Below are positions 39,201-46,934 of a stretch of 64,000 nucleotides of DNA, one piece after another. Source of the DNA: G963677445 sp963678275. GTDB taxonomy: Bacteria > Bacteroidota > Ignavibacteria > Ignavibacteriales > Melioribacteraceae. The first letter of the stretch is position 1. Each line of letters opens with the position of its first letter. A model generated the notes under the pieces. That model had not been told where the DNA came from, made no database searches, and worked only from the letters and a program-made list of their open reading frames with translations. The translations under genes and the position numbers were made by a program. Location: the NCBI GenBank assembly GCA_963678275.1, contig OY782765.1, forward strand, positions 6,138,001 to 6,202,000. Reading direction: 5' to 3'.

Positions 39201-39976
39201 GAATTCTGTCGAGTCAGTTCTACGGTTTTGAAGGAACATATTATGTGCCTGAATATCTGAATTCAGGTAAAGGATACTGGATAAAAACAAGTCAGGCAGG
39301 TGAGATATGGTATCCGATGCCGGTGGAGAATAATAATAAAAAAAATATCTCAAAAGCGGCTGAACCCGGGTATGACTCACGGATTACCATTACCGAGAAG
39401 AGCGGGCTTTCGCAAAAACTCTATTTAGCAGGCAATTCCAAAAATGCTGCCTTTTGCCAGCTGCCTCCCGTTCCCCCGGAAGGAGCTTTTGATATACGCT
39501 TTAAAAGCGGTAATTATCTTGAATCAATGAATGGCGTCAGGACTGTTTTAATTAGTTCAGTTTCCTATCCGCTGAAGCTGGCCTTGTCTGGGAAAGAGCT
39601 GAATATTAAAATTCATCAGGATGAAGCAATAAGGATTAAAGATGGCGGCGTAGTGGTGATAGATGATCCTTCAGTAAAGGAAATCGAAATTTCGCCGGTT
39701 GAATTGCCCTCCGATTTTAAATTGACGCAAAATTATCCCAATCCATTCAATCCGACCACAAAGATTGAATTCGAACTCCCAATTCAAACTAAAGTTACAT
39801 TGCAGGTATTTAATGTGCTGGGTGAGGAAGTGGAAATGATCATAAACGGAATAATAACAGAGGCAGGACACCATCTTATTGAGTGGGACGCTTCTGAAGT
39901 TTCCGCCGGTCTCTATTTTTACCGGCTTGAGACTCCGGAATTTTCCTCCACCCGAAAGATGGTCCTGTTGAAATAG
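36230..39976 (+). CDS. Type IX-secreted repeat protein with carboxypeptidase-regulatory-like domains
   Basis: A 1248-residue secreted protein with an AGGAGG ribosome site eight bases before the ATG and a signal peptide ending near ILA-AAE. Residues about 185-745 hold at least six carboxypeptidase-D regulatory-like modules, each with a G-x-V/I-T opening and an N-E-x-G-x-Y-x-I/L-x-V-P-P-G core (for example TNEQGYYKIAVPPGTWNVES). Two related modules around residues 900-1030 start with GWNMISVPV and GWNMVGVFN and end GYWLKF or GYWIKT. The C terminus (about 1160-1248) is a type A type IX sorting domain: NYPNPFNPTTKIEFELP, VTLQVFNVLGEEV, GLYFYRL and a final KMVLLK. It is probably a cell-surface or released adhesive or structural protein. 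No enzymatic motif was found. A strong terminator follows. Confidence 0.88.
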   Translation: MKHKYLIFFLLIVFFLIPRQHILAAAEQSVHQKIEQAKDKQQLERILRYSDNYSSNIFKRGKAFNFSDLDKPSKIENLLINGQNPALLPFGSEVTVTFAFAPGGAIYAKMWIFFDLNDNGIPDDGDYPFYPEPIHMLDGDEDDADGMVNGYYEYHLKNNLNDGPPVSGVTGVDMIFVVDDEVNLMTAIATVEPILSGSSVSGMITEPPGVENIVVAAVTPNYDMMYITLTDESGNYSINVPDNTEALYSVMAFDALMILPPGFLPPPPAVVNINGIITGTDFAFGVAQSHFTGQVCDAPGAPMEGVLVRARLTEQQGISPEPYSYTDASGNYNLGVAQGRWEIYIDQYFLHNQYLVPYNIEDVFIENGATLEGFDFTLYEAGQTISGNITKDNAPKKNIEVICYNEQGHARGVSFSNGEYALNVAGQFNYDVEVPEESVPPGYLPDPFHYENVAAGATGINFNLYLSPTRIEGIVVDSLSGQPIENIYVWAGNETGWQSTRTNEQGYYKIAVPPGTWNVESGGFYWGYYPQHFEVTVSDNPVQVDFMLIPFVPGYVAGMVLNNTGDPPLNGMVAGFKINNGEINHINQTNINPDGSYMLPMPPGEFVIYANAPGYVGEFFNNQINPHLADPVIVNEGLTTGDIDFTLDEGGNIEGFVTNEFSEPLEDALVSIYQPETGWPRYEMNTDDQGYYFISGIAEGTYIVKADHWEYQSVWYNQVMQEDEATPVNIVPGSTLSDINFQLPEAMLNFADITVTDASYDREMQILTFGRHYSAHDGIDEHLGESPLPPPPPAGAFDARFILPTQDASLIDIRFDQDEYVVWTIQFQPGPGGYPMSFYWDPSQLQDGSYYLTDPYGDQIVYINMHETDHYILNNTDITMLLIEYSTMVPGHVDVNYGWNMISVPVLANNMNPQMLFPEAASMAFGFQDGYYPVDMMQTGEGYWLKFDAPQDYELMGFNAAAPVPVEAGWNMVGVFNYDFSVDDITTEPPGILSSQFYGFEGTYYVPEYLNSGKGYWIKTSQAGEIWYPMPVENNNKKNISKAAEPGYDSRITITEKSGLSQKLYLAGNSKNAAFCQLPPVPPEGAFDIRFKSGNYLESMNGVRTVLISSVSYPLKLALSGKELNIKIHQDEAIRIKDGGVVVIDDPSVKEIEISPVELPSDFKLTQNYPNPFNPTTKIEFELPIQTKVTLQVFNVLGEEVEMIINGIITEAGHHLIEWDASEVSAGLYFYRLETPEFSSTRKMVLLK

Positions 39977-39982
39977 ATAACC

Positions 39983-40013
39983 GACCGGCCTGAAAAAATG
40001 GCCGGTCCTTTTT
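39983..40013 (+). terminator. Rho-independent terminator after the secreted protein gene
   Basis: An 8-bp perfect stem GACCGGCC/GGCCGGTC with loop TGAAAAAAT is followed by CTTTTT, 7 bp after the stop codon. The rest of the 39977-40218 gap is AT-rich with short AATTATGA-type simple repeats at 40014-40050. Confidence 0.85.
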
Positions 40014-40218
40014 AATTATGAATTATGAGTTATGAATTGTGAATTGAATTCAGTGTTTAATATTTTTACTGTTTTTGGGCAGGTGTTTATATAAGTATAT
40101 TTTTTTTGTTGTAGCGAAGTTCTCATCCTTAAATATTCAGGAATGAGGGGCATTTCAAAAGATTTTTCCGGAATCTTATCTTTGTTTTTCGCATCTTATT
40201 AATAAAAAACCAGATTAT

Positions 40219-42087
40219 ATGGGTGACAAAATGTTAAATCTTCGTAACAACTTTATTATGAGCGCTGTTAAAACCGGTTATGGCGATTTGGATGGCAATA
40301 TATCGGATAGGCATATCGCATTCTGGGACAAAAGATCAAAACATGTCGGCGCTGTTATATTTGAACCTTTTTATATTGATAAAAAAGTCAGGGAATTACC
40401 AACACAGATTGGTATAAACAGCGATGAAAAAATTGAAGGCCTTAAGAAACTTGCCGGTGCGGTTCAGAAGAACGGAGCTTTGGCGGTTGCTCATATAAAT
40501 CACCCGGGGAGAATGGCCAATCCGAAATTACCGGGGAATATCTATCTTTCGGCTTCTGATGTGGCGTGCCCGAATGGAGGTCAGACTCCGACTCCAATGA
40601 ATAACGATGATATAAAAATTGTTCAGGAGCAGTTTGTGAACGCTGCTCTCAGAGCCGAAAAAGCAGGTTATGACGCGATTGAACTTCAGTTTGGACTGGG
40701 ATACCTGATCGCCCAGTTCTTAAATCCTGTTACAAACAGGAGGGGAGATCAATATGGCGGAGATTTTAAGAGCCGGGCAAGGTTCGGACTTGAGATTCTG
40801 CGCAAAATCAAAGAAAATGTAAAACTGCCTGTAATTGTAAGAATCAGCGGTGATGAAAAGGCTGACGGCGGTTTAACGATGGATGATTCGCTGAATCTTA
40901 TGAAACTTCTTGAAAATGAGGATCCCGCCGCTGTTCATGTGACTTCAGGGAATGCCTGCGCGAGTCCTCCATGGTATTACCAGCATCATTTTATCCCGAA
41001 GGGCAAGACCTGGGAAATGGCAAAAGTTATTAAGGAAAAGTTTTCTCTGCCTGTTATAACCGTCGGACAGGTAACCGACAAAGAAGACCTCGATAAAATA
41101 TTAAACGAAGGTTATGCCGACTATATCGCCATCGGAAGAGCGCTAATCGCCGATCCCGATTTCGTCGGAAAATACCTGGGGGAAACGGATGGAAATATCA
41201 GACCATGCAGCTCATGTCTTACCGGCTGCCTCGGCAGGATTAAAGTAGGGAAGGGGCTTCAATGTGAAATAAATCCCGAAGTCGGTAGGGAGCTGGAACC
41301 ACTTATACCGGCAAAAGAGCAGAAAAAATATGCGGTGATAGGGGGAGGAATGGCCGGAATGGAAGCCGCGTTAACTTTGAAACAGCGCGGACATGATGTT
41401 ACTATTTTTGAAAAGGATAAACTTGGCGGTCAATTTAACCTCGCTCCTCTTCCTTCAGATAAAGGCTCACTTCAGAAACAGATTGACTATTTAGCAGGTG
41501 AAGTCAAAGAAATACCTGTGGTATATAAAGAAGCAAATGCCGAAGATTTAGTCGGGAAATTTGACGGAGCGGTAGTAGCCACCGGATCAATTCCGGTTAT
41601 TCCCCCTATAACGGGATTAAAGGAATATAAATGGGCTGAAATTCTTTATGAAACAAATATTCCCAAAGAGAAAAATGTTCTCATTATAGGAGGGGGACTG
41701 ATAGGTATTGAAGTGGCGGCAACTCTTATTAATTATGAAAATAAGGTTACCGTAGTTGAAATGCTTGATGATGTCGCGCGGGATATGGAGATGGTTTCAA
41801 AAAAACTTAATCTTGCCAGACTCGAAAAAGGGGATGTGAAAATTCTCACTGGAACGAAAGTTACCAGGGTGGAGGAAAAAGAAGTATTTATTTCGGACCA
41901 AAATAATGATGAAAAAAAACTTGGTAATTTTGATATTATTGTCATTGCCGCCGGAATGAGGCCGGAAAGATCTTTGATAAAAGAACTGGAAGGAAAAATT
42001 CCCCTGTATCCCGTAGGTGATTCAAATGAAGTTGGTGATGTGGTATCAGCAATTCAAAGCGCGTGGTTTACAGCAAAGGAACTATAA
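40219..42087 (+). CDS. Old Yellow Enzyme-type NADH:flavin oxidoreductase / 2,4-dienoyl-CoA reductase-like
   Basis: A 622-residue cytoplasmic flavoenzyme of the FadH/trimethylamine dehydrogenase architecture. Residues 1 to about 325 are an FMN TIM barrel (HINHPGRMANP, GYLIAQFLNPVTNRRGDQYGG, YADYIAIGRALIADPDF). A 4Fe-4S site follows with Cys330, Cys333, Cys337 and Cys349. Then come an FAD domain (YAVIGGGMAGMEAALTLK) and an NAD(P)H domain (VLIIGGGLIGIEVAATL). The two ATGs at 40219 and 40231 are both possible; GGTGA before the second favours 40231. The usual OYE HxAHGYL is QFGLGYL here, as in FadH-type members that lack the His pair. It is followed without gap by a thioesterase gene, hinting at an acyl-CoA substrate; the true substrate is not known. 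Confidence 0.9.
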   Translation: MGDKMLNLRNNFIMSAVKTGYGDLDGNISDRHIAFWDKRSKHVGAVIFEPFYIDKKVRELPTQIGINSDEKIEGLKKLAGAVQKNGALAVAHINHPGRMANPKLPGNIYLSASDVACPNGGQTPTPMNNDDIKIVQEQFVNAALRAEKAGYDAIELQFGLGYLIAQFLNPVTNRRGDQYGGDFKSRARFGLEILRKIKENVKLPVIVRISGDEKADGGLTMDDSLNLMKLLENEDPAAVHVTSGNACASPPWYYQHHFIPKGKTWEMAKVIKEKFSLPVITVGQVTDKEDLDKILNEGYADYIAIGRALIADPDFVGKYLGETDGNIRPCSSCLTGCLGRIKVGKGLQCEINPEVGRELEPLIPAKEQKKYAVIGGGMAGMEAALTLKQRGHDVTIFEKDKLGGQFNLAPLPSDKGSLQKQIDYLAGEVKEIPVVYKEANAEDLVGKFDGAVVATGSIPVIPPITGLKEYKWAEILYETNIPKEKNVLIIGGGLIGIEVAATLINYENKVTVVEMLDDVARDMEMVSKKLNLARLEKGDVKILTGTKVTRVEEKEVFISDQNNDEKKLGNFDIIVIAAGMRPERSLIKELEGKIPLYPVGDSNEVGDVVSAIQSAWFTAKEL

Positions 42088-42567
42088 ATGAATAATGAAA
42101 AAAATATTTTAGCTGTGCAGGATTTTTATCCTGAAGAGCTAAGCCACTGTTACGGCTGCGGCAGGCTGAATGAACATGGGCATCAGATAAAAAGTTACGC
42201 TGATGGTGATGAGACCTTTGCCGAATATCAGCCCAAAGAATTTCATACCGCGATTCCGGGATATGTTTATGGTGGACTGATTGCCTCGTTAATTGATTGC
42301 CATGGAACAGGCACAGCGGCAATCGCGGCCTATAGAAATGAAGGCCGCGATTATGACAGCGATCCTCCTTTCAGGTTTGTTACCGCAAATCTGAATGTTG
42401 ACTATCTGAAGCCGACTCCGCTCGGGCCGCCCATAAAATTAAAAGGAAAAGCTGTGGAGATTAAAGGTCGCAAGGTTGTTGTTGAGATTGAGCTTTCCGT
42501 AGAAGATGTTGTCTGCGCGCGCGGAAGAGTTGTCGCTGTTCAAATGCCTGAAAATATGTTGAAATAA
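42088..42567 (+). CDS. PaaI-type hotdog-fold thioesterase
   Basis: A 159-residue cytoplasmic protein whose ATG directly follows the TAA of the flavoenzyme, so translation is coupled. The motif SHCYGCGRLNEHGHQIKSYA and the helix region HTAIPGYVYGGLIASLIDCH, followed by NVDYLKPTPLG, match the hotdog PaaI/YbgC acyl-CoA thioesterase family; the residue pattern HxxxxGxxxGGxxxxxxD is complete. These enzymes hydrolyse small or aromatic acyl-CoA thioesters. Pairing with the dienoyl-CoA reductase-like gene suggests a step in acyl-CoA turnover, but this is inference. Confidence 0.88.
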   Translation: MNNEKNILAVQDFYPEELSHCYGCGRLNEHGHQIKSYADGDETFAEYQPKEFHTAIPGYVYGGLIASLIDCHGTGTAAIAAYRNEGRDYDSDPPFRFVTANLNVDYLKPTPLGPPIKLKGKAVEIKGRKVVVEIELSVEDVVCARGRVVAVQMPENMLK

Positions 42568-42585
42568 TTATTTAGTGAGGTACCT

Positions 42586-42939
42586 GTGTTATTGGTAATT
42601 TCGGTCGAAAATAATTCGATGTCAGCAGATGTAAGCAAACGTTTTGGTCACGCGAACTATTATCTGCTTTATGATACAGAAAAAAAGAGTTCCGAATACA
42701 GGCAGGACCTGTCGGAAGGACACAATCATAATATTATAGATGAGCTGATATCGCTCGGAGTTAAATCATTTATCGGAGGCAATATAGGTCCCCACGCTTT
42801 CGGAAAAATTCTGGAAGGAGGGGCTGACTTTTATCTCGCGAGAAAATTATCCGCTTCTGAGGCTGTGGAGATGTTTCTTTCCGGGAACCTTAAAAAGCTT
42901 GACGAGCCAACGGTGAAGAAGAGCATCGGGCATCATTGA
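42586..42939 (+). CDS. NifX/NafY-like (dinitrogenase Fe-Mo cofactor biosynthesis domain) protein
   Basis: A 117-residue single-domain protein starting at GTG behind a GTGAGG site. The pattern MLLVISVENNSMSADVSKRF with GHANYYLLYD, the His-containing GHNHNII, SFIGGNIGPHAFGKILEGG and a short tail match the RNase H-like Nif-cofactor domain family (NifX, NifB C-terminus, MTH1175). No nitrogenase genes lie nearby. Members outside nif clusters are thought to bind Fe-S or metal cofactors. It follows the thioesterase by 18 bp and probably belongs to the same transcript. Confidence 0.85.
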   Translation: MLLVISVENNSMSADVSKRFGHANYYLLYDTEKKSSEYRQDLSEGHNHNIIDELISLGVKSFIGGNIGPHAFGKILEGGADFYLARKLSASEAVEMFLSGNLKKLDEPTVKKSIGHH

Positions 42940-43048
42940 GATGAGCTGATATTTTCTAAGCTGACCAAATCGGAAGTAAAAAGGAAATTCAGTAAAATAA
43001 TCGTAATCGTACCCGGTTTTATTTTTCATTAACGAAGATTTCGAGTAC

Positions 43049-43088
43049 GATTACTCCGTAAGGAGTCAAATTCTACGCAAAATGGCAA
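43049..43088 (+). repeat. Dispersed repeat B, copy 1
   Basis: Core TCTACGCAAAATGGCA preceded by GATTACTCCGTAAGGAGTC. Related copies lie at 43509, 43752 and, inverted, at 59608. The family is short, non-coding and occurs only in intergenic DNA here. The 42940-43913 gap also holds an AATTAATAATTAAC run (43097-43126) and simple repeats, and no gene was recognised. Confidence 0.6.
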
Positions 43089-43387
43089 GAAATTTCAATT
43101 AACAATTAATAATTAATAATTAACAATTAAAAAGGCAAAGTTTACCTCAGTTTTCTCTGACTTCAAGGATTGAGGCAGAAAAAGCCACAAAATCACCAAA
43201 ACACAAAATCTCACGAAAAAACTCAAAAAACCTTATTCTTTATTTTTTAACCTTAGTAGCAGATGATTCTCCTCCCCGGATAATAAAAACCTTATTGCCT
43301 TTTTTTTCTCGAGGATTTCACTGATTATTGCGGAAAGTGATGTCTGAACCATGATTAAAGGATTTGAGGATTACATGATTATTTTTC

Positions 43388-43417
43388 GGTATTGGTATTG
43401 GTATTGGTATTGGTATT
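43388..43417 (+). repeat. GGTATT hexanucleotide microsatellite, five perfect copies
   Basis: Five uninterrupted GGTATT units are followed by a GAGTAA-rich degenerate repeat (43426-43456). The apparent reading frame through it gives only low-complexity IPIP and SYSD runs, so it is not a gene. Slippage between strains would be expected. Confidence 0.85.
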
Positions 43418-43508
43418 AAAAAATCAGAGTAAGAGTAGGAGTCTGAGTAAGAGTATGATAAGCGGGTTGGGTGACGGCGGTGGCGGTGTTCATTTTTCCT
43501 GAGGGGGG

Positions 43509-43548
43509 GATTATTCCATAAGGAGTCAAATTCTACGCAAAAAGGCAA
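43509..43548 (+). repeat. Dispersed repeat B, copy 2
   Basis: GATTATTCCATAAGGAGTC followed by the core TCTACGCAAAAAGGCAA, one base different in the core from copy 1 at 43049. No gene adjoins it. Confidence 0.6.
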
Positions 43549-43598
43549 AATTTTTGGCAACAATTCGGATTGTAGTTTTTTCTTAGCTTAGCTCTGTT

Positions 43599-43615
43599 GA
43601 TCCCCTACAGGGATC
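43599..43615. repeat. CTACA-loop hairpin GATCCC-CTACA-GGGATC
   Basis: A perfect 6-bp stem with the loop CTACA, the same design as the four hairpins at 10285-10453 but with a different stem. It stands alone in the repeat-rich gap. Confidence 0.6.
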
Positions 43616-43751
43616 TTACAGTATTTTTTTGTTCCTTATTACAATAATGCTACTTCTCCAAAGCAGATTCGATTCAAAATATATTCCTGGGAAAACCAAT
43701 TCGTAATTCGTCATTTTTATCCGCCGCGGAGGACGTAATTCCTCATTGTTT

Positions 43752-43808
43752 CTGGCTTGCCAGTTTATGATTACTCAGTAGGGAGTTAAACTCTACGCAA
43801 AATGGCAG
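43752..43808 (+). repeat. Dispersed repeat B, copy 3 (extended)
   Basis: CTGGCTTGCCAGTTTATGAT leads into the repeat B body and core TCTACGCAAAATGGCA. The left extension is shared with the inverted copy at 59608-59664, so the full unit is about 57 bp. Confidence 0.6.
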
Positions 43809-43913
43809 AATTTTTTTGATGTTTCGAGAAGTACCGCAAACTCACCCTTGCCAGAGGCATCCCTCTGGGAAAATCCTTCCCTTAGTAAGGGCAGGGACTT
43901 TTAAAGCCCCTCT

Positions 43914-43924
43914 CCTTGATAAGG
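43914..43924 (+). repeat. Target-site duplication, left copy (CCTTGATAAGG)
   Basis: Identical to 46279-46289 in direct orientation. Rejoining the two sides restores a 25-bp palindrome, CCCCTCTCCTT-GAT-AAGGAGAGGGG, which was the insertion target. Eleven bases is a typical IS4-family duplication length. Confidence 0.85.
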
Positions 43925-46278
43925 CTGGTCCTTACACACACTTAGCACAGGGGGTGTGGGCGAAATAATTATCCCGGTGGAGGCTTTGCAGTTAAAATCA
44001 CAAACATTTCTGTGGCAGTATCCAGACGTATTATTCCCCGCCATAGCGCCTGGGCGCCGGGCATTCCATCACCCTTTCTGCCTAAATGACCTCCTATTGC
44101 TCCAACCATTCGTATTGCCTCCTTTAGTGTTGGCGGCTTTGACGGATAGTTCTTTGTCTTGTTATAATAACAGTGTAGAGCCTTCCATTGAACATCCCTA
44201 AAAAATTCCGTACAGGGAAAATCTGGTCTTTCCCGTCCAAGCATTGTCATATAATATATTCGCCAGGCCACTACCATATCTATCCCAAGACTGGCTTCCA
44301 GGCTGTCTGTCGTTGATAACTGTCTATCCTTTATCCTGCATCCGCTTTTTAGTGTGCGATGATATACCTCTATGCCCCATCGTCCTGTATACCATTCTAC
44401 ACGTTTTACCGCGTCTTCGAACTTCTCTACTGCCGCTGTGGTCAACAGCATCCATTCTATCGGGGATTCTGTTGATGATGACCCCGCCTCTTCTTTCAGA
44501 TATACTGCCCACGCCTGTATCGGTTCTTCTTCTTTAAACCGCTTCGGCGGCATTAGATTTACTTCTGAAAACCGCAATTCCACCCTTGCGTCCCTCCCCT
44601 TTTTATTCCCTCTGCGCGGTAGGTGAATTTCAAGTGATCCGGCAATTTCACGCTTTGACATATATTCCCACAAATCCTCATGATCTGTTTTCCGATTCCT
44701 GCTCCTCTCTGATCTTACCAGCAACTTTGGCCCTTCTGGTATCGCCTGGGCCGCCTTAAACAGTTCATAGATGTCTGATTCCCGATCTCCTATGCTCACT
44801 ATCATTGTTTCCGGACATAACTGCCGGACTTCGTTTACTTTCTCCAGGCTGTTTATCCATTTCATACTCTCTTTTTCTTCTATTGGCAATTCTTTTCGTC
44901 TTTTGCTTTTACCCTGTTCCTCCTGATCCCGCGCCCAGCATTGGGCGTCCAGAACTCCCAGTGGCGTTCCCTGCTCGCTGAAGGCCAGGGTATCATGTAA
45001 TATCAAACCTATATTTTGGGCTTTTATTGTGTTTATAGGGCCAAGACCTTCTGTCTTTGGATGTGTGCTGTAATCTAATATTGTCGTATCCTGTGGAGCC
45101 AGTACTACTTTATGCTCTCTGATACGTTCGATTGTCGCTTCTTTATGGGCTGTTAATATTACTTCCATTTTTACATTCTCATTTTTGAAAAACCTGTATG
45201 CGCCTATAGTTGCCGCTTTATCGCCACTTGCTTCCGGTATATTCGACTGGGGACTATTAAAAAAATCCCCCGCTATTGTTTTTAATCGTTCCTTTAGACG
45301 ATTATCATAAAAATCTACTCTGCCAAATTCTTCCTCTGTCCAATCACTTCCTTTGCCCGGTGACGGTCTTTCTCCCAAACGATAGGGCCTTTCTTTGCAG
45401 AGTATTGTTTTCCAGCTTTTACTTAAATGATATAAATATATTTGCTTGCGGATTCCGTCCCGCCTGCCTGAACTCTTTCCCACATATTTCCAGTTGCCTG
45501 ATATATAACTTGTGCCTGTAAATCTCTCCGGGTCTATATATGTCTCTACCAGTACCGGGGATACTGAATATCTTTGTTCCCAATCTTTTGGCAAACGTGA
45601 TAGTACTCTCGATAATACGTATGACGCAAGATTCTTTACCTTTATCGTTGGCAATATTAAAAAGCGGGCGTTGTTTACCACATATTTTATATTATTGTTT
45701 TTCGCTGATTCGCTCCAGCCGATATATTCATCACGGGCCTTTAGCTTCCAGCCGCCTGAACTGAAACTCAAGGCTCCAATATAACCATATATACTGCTTT
45801 TAACAATATATCTTATCTGTGATCCACATAGATGTCCGCTGCCAAGATAATGATATTGATCAAGTAAAAATCGCCATATTTTAGAATCCTTACTATAACG
45901 GCTTGTAATTGGTTCTACAGTAATTATGCCCAATTCTGATAACTTGCAGGTAATCTCAGTTATCTGAACTTCCACCCTTTTTTCACTTCTTTTTTCGAAT
46001 GAATATTTTTGTTTTATCTCGGGAAGTTTTATGACTCCTCTTCGATTTAGCTCGGCTAAAGCTTTTCTACAGCTCATATCCTGTAGATTACCATTTGCCG
46101 AACGCCAGTTCATTGTCTCACAAACCATACGTGATAGTTCAAGACGAGATATACCTGGTTCTCTCTCTATAGCTTCGTTAATGAGATCGATAATTTCTTG
46201 TGTATATATTTTTCCATAAATTTGCATACATAAAGGTAAGCATATTGCTTCCCTGTGTCAAGTGTGTATAAAGACCAG
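43925..46278 (-). mobile_element. Complete IS4/Tn5-like insertion sequence (2354 bp)
   Basis: The element is bounded by 28-bp imperfect terminal inverted repeats matching at 24 positions: the left begins CTGGTCCTTACACACACTT and the right, read inward, begins CTGGTCTTTATACACACTT; both end CACAGGG. An 11-bp direct duplication CCTTGATAAGG flanks it. It carries one intact transposase gene that fills nearly the whole length. The perfect duplication and full-length gene suggest a recent insertion into a palindromic intergenic repeat between the NifX-like gene and the lipoprotein gene. It does not interrupt a coding sequence. Confidence 0.9.
43969..46227 (-). CDS. IS4-family (Tn5-like) transposase with N-terminal DruA-like DUF4338 region
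   Basis: A 752-residue protein. Residues 1 to about 75 look like a helix-turn-helix; about 85-300 match the DUF4338/DruA-like family (SKIWRFLLDQYHYLGSGHLC, YGYIGALSFSSGGWKLKARD and NARFLILPTIKVKNLASYVL). From about 310 it is a Tn5-like transposase: SGDKAATIGAYRFFKN DNA-binding region, first catalytic Asp380 in APQDTTILDYS, second Asp481 in SIGDRESDIYELF and Glu620 in WYTGRWGIEVYHRTLKSGC, the YREK-type signature. All three acidic residues are present, so it is probably active. Typical Tn5-like transposases are about 470 residues; the extra 300 residues are the DruA-like part. That domain is also the DruA protein of the Druantia anti-phage system, but no other Druantia gene is here. Confidence 0.9.
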   Translation of the reverse strand: MQIYGKIYTQEIIDLINEAIEREPGISRLELSRMVCETMNWRSANGNLQDMSCRKALAELNRRGVIKLPEIKQKYSFEKRSEKRVEVQITEITCKLSELGIITVEPITSRYSKDSKIWRFLLDQYHYLGSGHLCGSQIRYIVKSSIYGYIGALSFSSGGWKLKARDEYIGWSESAKNNNIKYVVNNARFLILPTIKVKNLASYVLSRVLSRLPKDWEQRYSVSPVLVETYIDPERFTGTSYISGNWKYVGKSSGRRDGIRKQIYLYHLSKSWKTILCKERPYRLGERPSPGKGSDWTEEEFGRVDFYDNRLKERLKTIAGDFFNSPQSNIPEASGDKAATIGAYRFFKNENVKMEVILTAHKEATIERIREHKVVLAPQDTTILDYSTHPKTEGLGPINTIKAQNIGLILHDTLAFSEQGTPLGVLDAQCWARDQEEQGKSKRRKELPIEEKESMKWINSLEKVNEVRQLCPETMIVSIGDRESDIYELFKAAQAIPEGPKLLVRSERSRNRKTDHEDLWEYMSKREIAGSLEIHLPRRGNKKGRDARVELRFSEVNLMPPKRFKEEEPIQAWAVYLKEEAGSSSTESPIEWMLLTTAAVEKFEDAVKRVEWYTGRWGIEVYHRTLKSGCRIKDRQLSTTDSLEASLGIDMVVAWRIYYMTMLGRERPDFPCTEFFRDVQWKALHCYYNKTKNYPSKPPTLKEAIRMVGAIGGHLGRKGDGMPGAQALWRGIIRLDTATEMFVILTAKPPPG

Positions 46279-46289
46279 CCTTGATAAGG
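46279..46289 (+). repeat. Target-site duplication, right copy (CCTTGATAAGG)
   Basis: Direct repeat of 43914-43924; it is followed by AGAGGGGTTGGGGTGAGG, the interrupted right half of the palindromic target repeat. Confidence 0.85.
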
Positions 46290-46449
46290 AGAGGGGTTGG
46301 GGTGAGGTTGTAAAGAGTTTAATAATCAATTAATATTATCAATCTATTTAATTAAAATTAGAAAAAATATCACAAGATAAATTAATACTCGTGAATAAAT
46401 ATAGTTGCTCAATGTTCTTCTCGTTTCATTATTTTAGTGCCATTGCCTC

Positions 46450-46535
46450 CGAAGGGGGATATTCCGATTGTTTGGATGTGCTTACAAATGTTCCCCTTTA
46501 GGGTGTTTTCCTCAAGCTCTGCCTGGAGAATATTT
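46450..46535 (+). repeat. Direct repeat C, copy 1
   Basis: About 86 bp starting CGAAGGGGGATATTCCGATT and running through AAATGTTCCCC to TTTTCCTCAAGCTCTGCC; repeated with scattered changes at 46801. It contains no reading frame of note. The 46290-46934 gap also holds an ACATGTTG-type short repeat (46561 and 46611) and no recognisable gene. Confidence 0.65.
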
Positions 46536-46777
46536 AGGCTCTTATCACCACACTAACGCCAACATGTTGAGGATAATCCAGGGCGCAAAATTTGTCAAAA
46601 AGCCCGCCAATAACATGTTGCCGATAATCAGGCTACGATTCTAAATCCATAAAGCTGATGGAGTCAGAAAAAGAAAAGTTATCGGTTAGCCCAGGGATAG
46701 TCCTCCCCCCTCTTCAACCACAGAGTGATGCCTATGGCAAGAAAAACACTTTGAATCCACCCCTCTGCCACTGGCAT

Positions 46778-46800
46778 CCCCGACAAAAAGACTGTCGGGG
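46778..46800. repeat. Hairpin CCCCGACA/TGTCGGGG
   Basis: A perfect 8-bp stem with a seven-base A-rich loop lies directly before direct repeat C copy 2. There is no T-run, so it is not a typical terminator. Confidence 0.6.
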
Positions 46801-46885
46801 CGAAGGGGGATATTCCGATTGTTCGGATGTGCTTATAAATGTTCCCCATAAGGACGTTTTCCTCAAGCTATGCTTGGGGAAAATA
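46801..46885 (+). repeat. Direct repeat C, copy 2
   Basis: Second copy of the unit at 46450, starting CGAAGGGGGATATTCCGATT, with about one difference in eight bases. It ends 50 bp before the stop of the lipoprotein gene. Confidence 0.65.
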
Positions 46886-46934
46886 TAGTTCGCTTAATTC
46901 CTCATTCCCAATTCTTACCGGTCAGCGATAAAAA

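Noticed and set aside
42586..42939. Part of a nitrogenase cluster
   Set aside because: Only a single cofactor-binding domain is present, with no nif genes around; such domains are common outside nitrogen fixation.
43388..43456. Small coding gene on the minus strand
   Set aside because: It is only the translation of GGTATT and GAGTAA simple repeats.
43969..46227. Druantia anti-phage defence locus
   Set aside because: The DruA-like region is part of a transposase inside a clean insertion sequence; no other Druantia gene is present.
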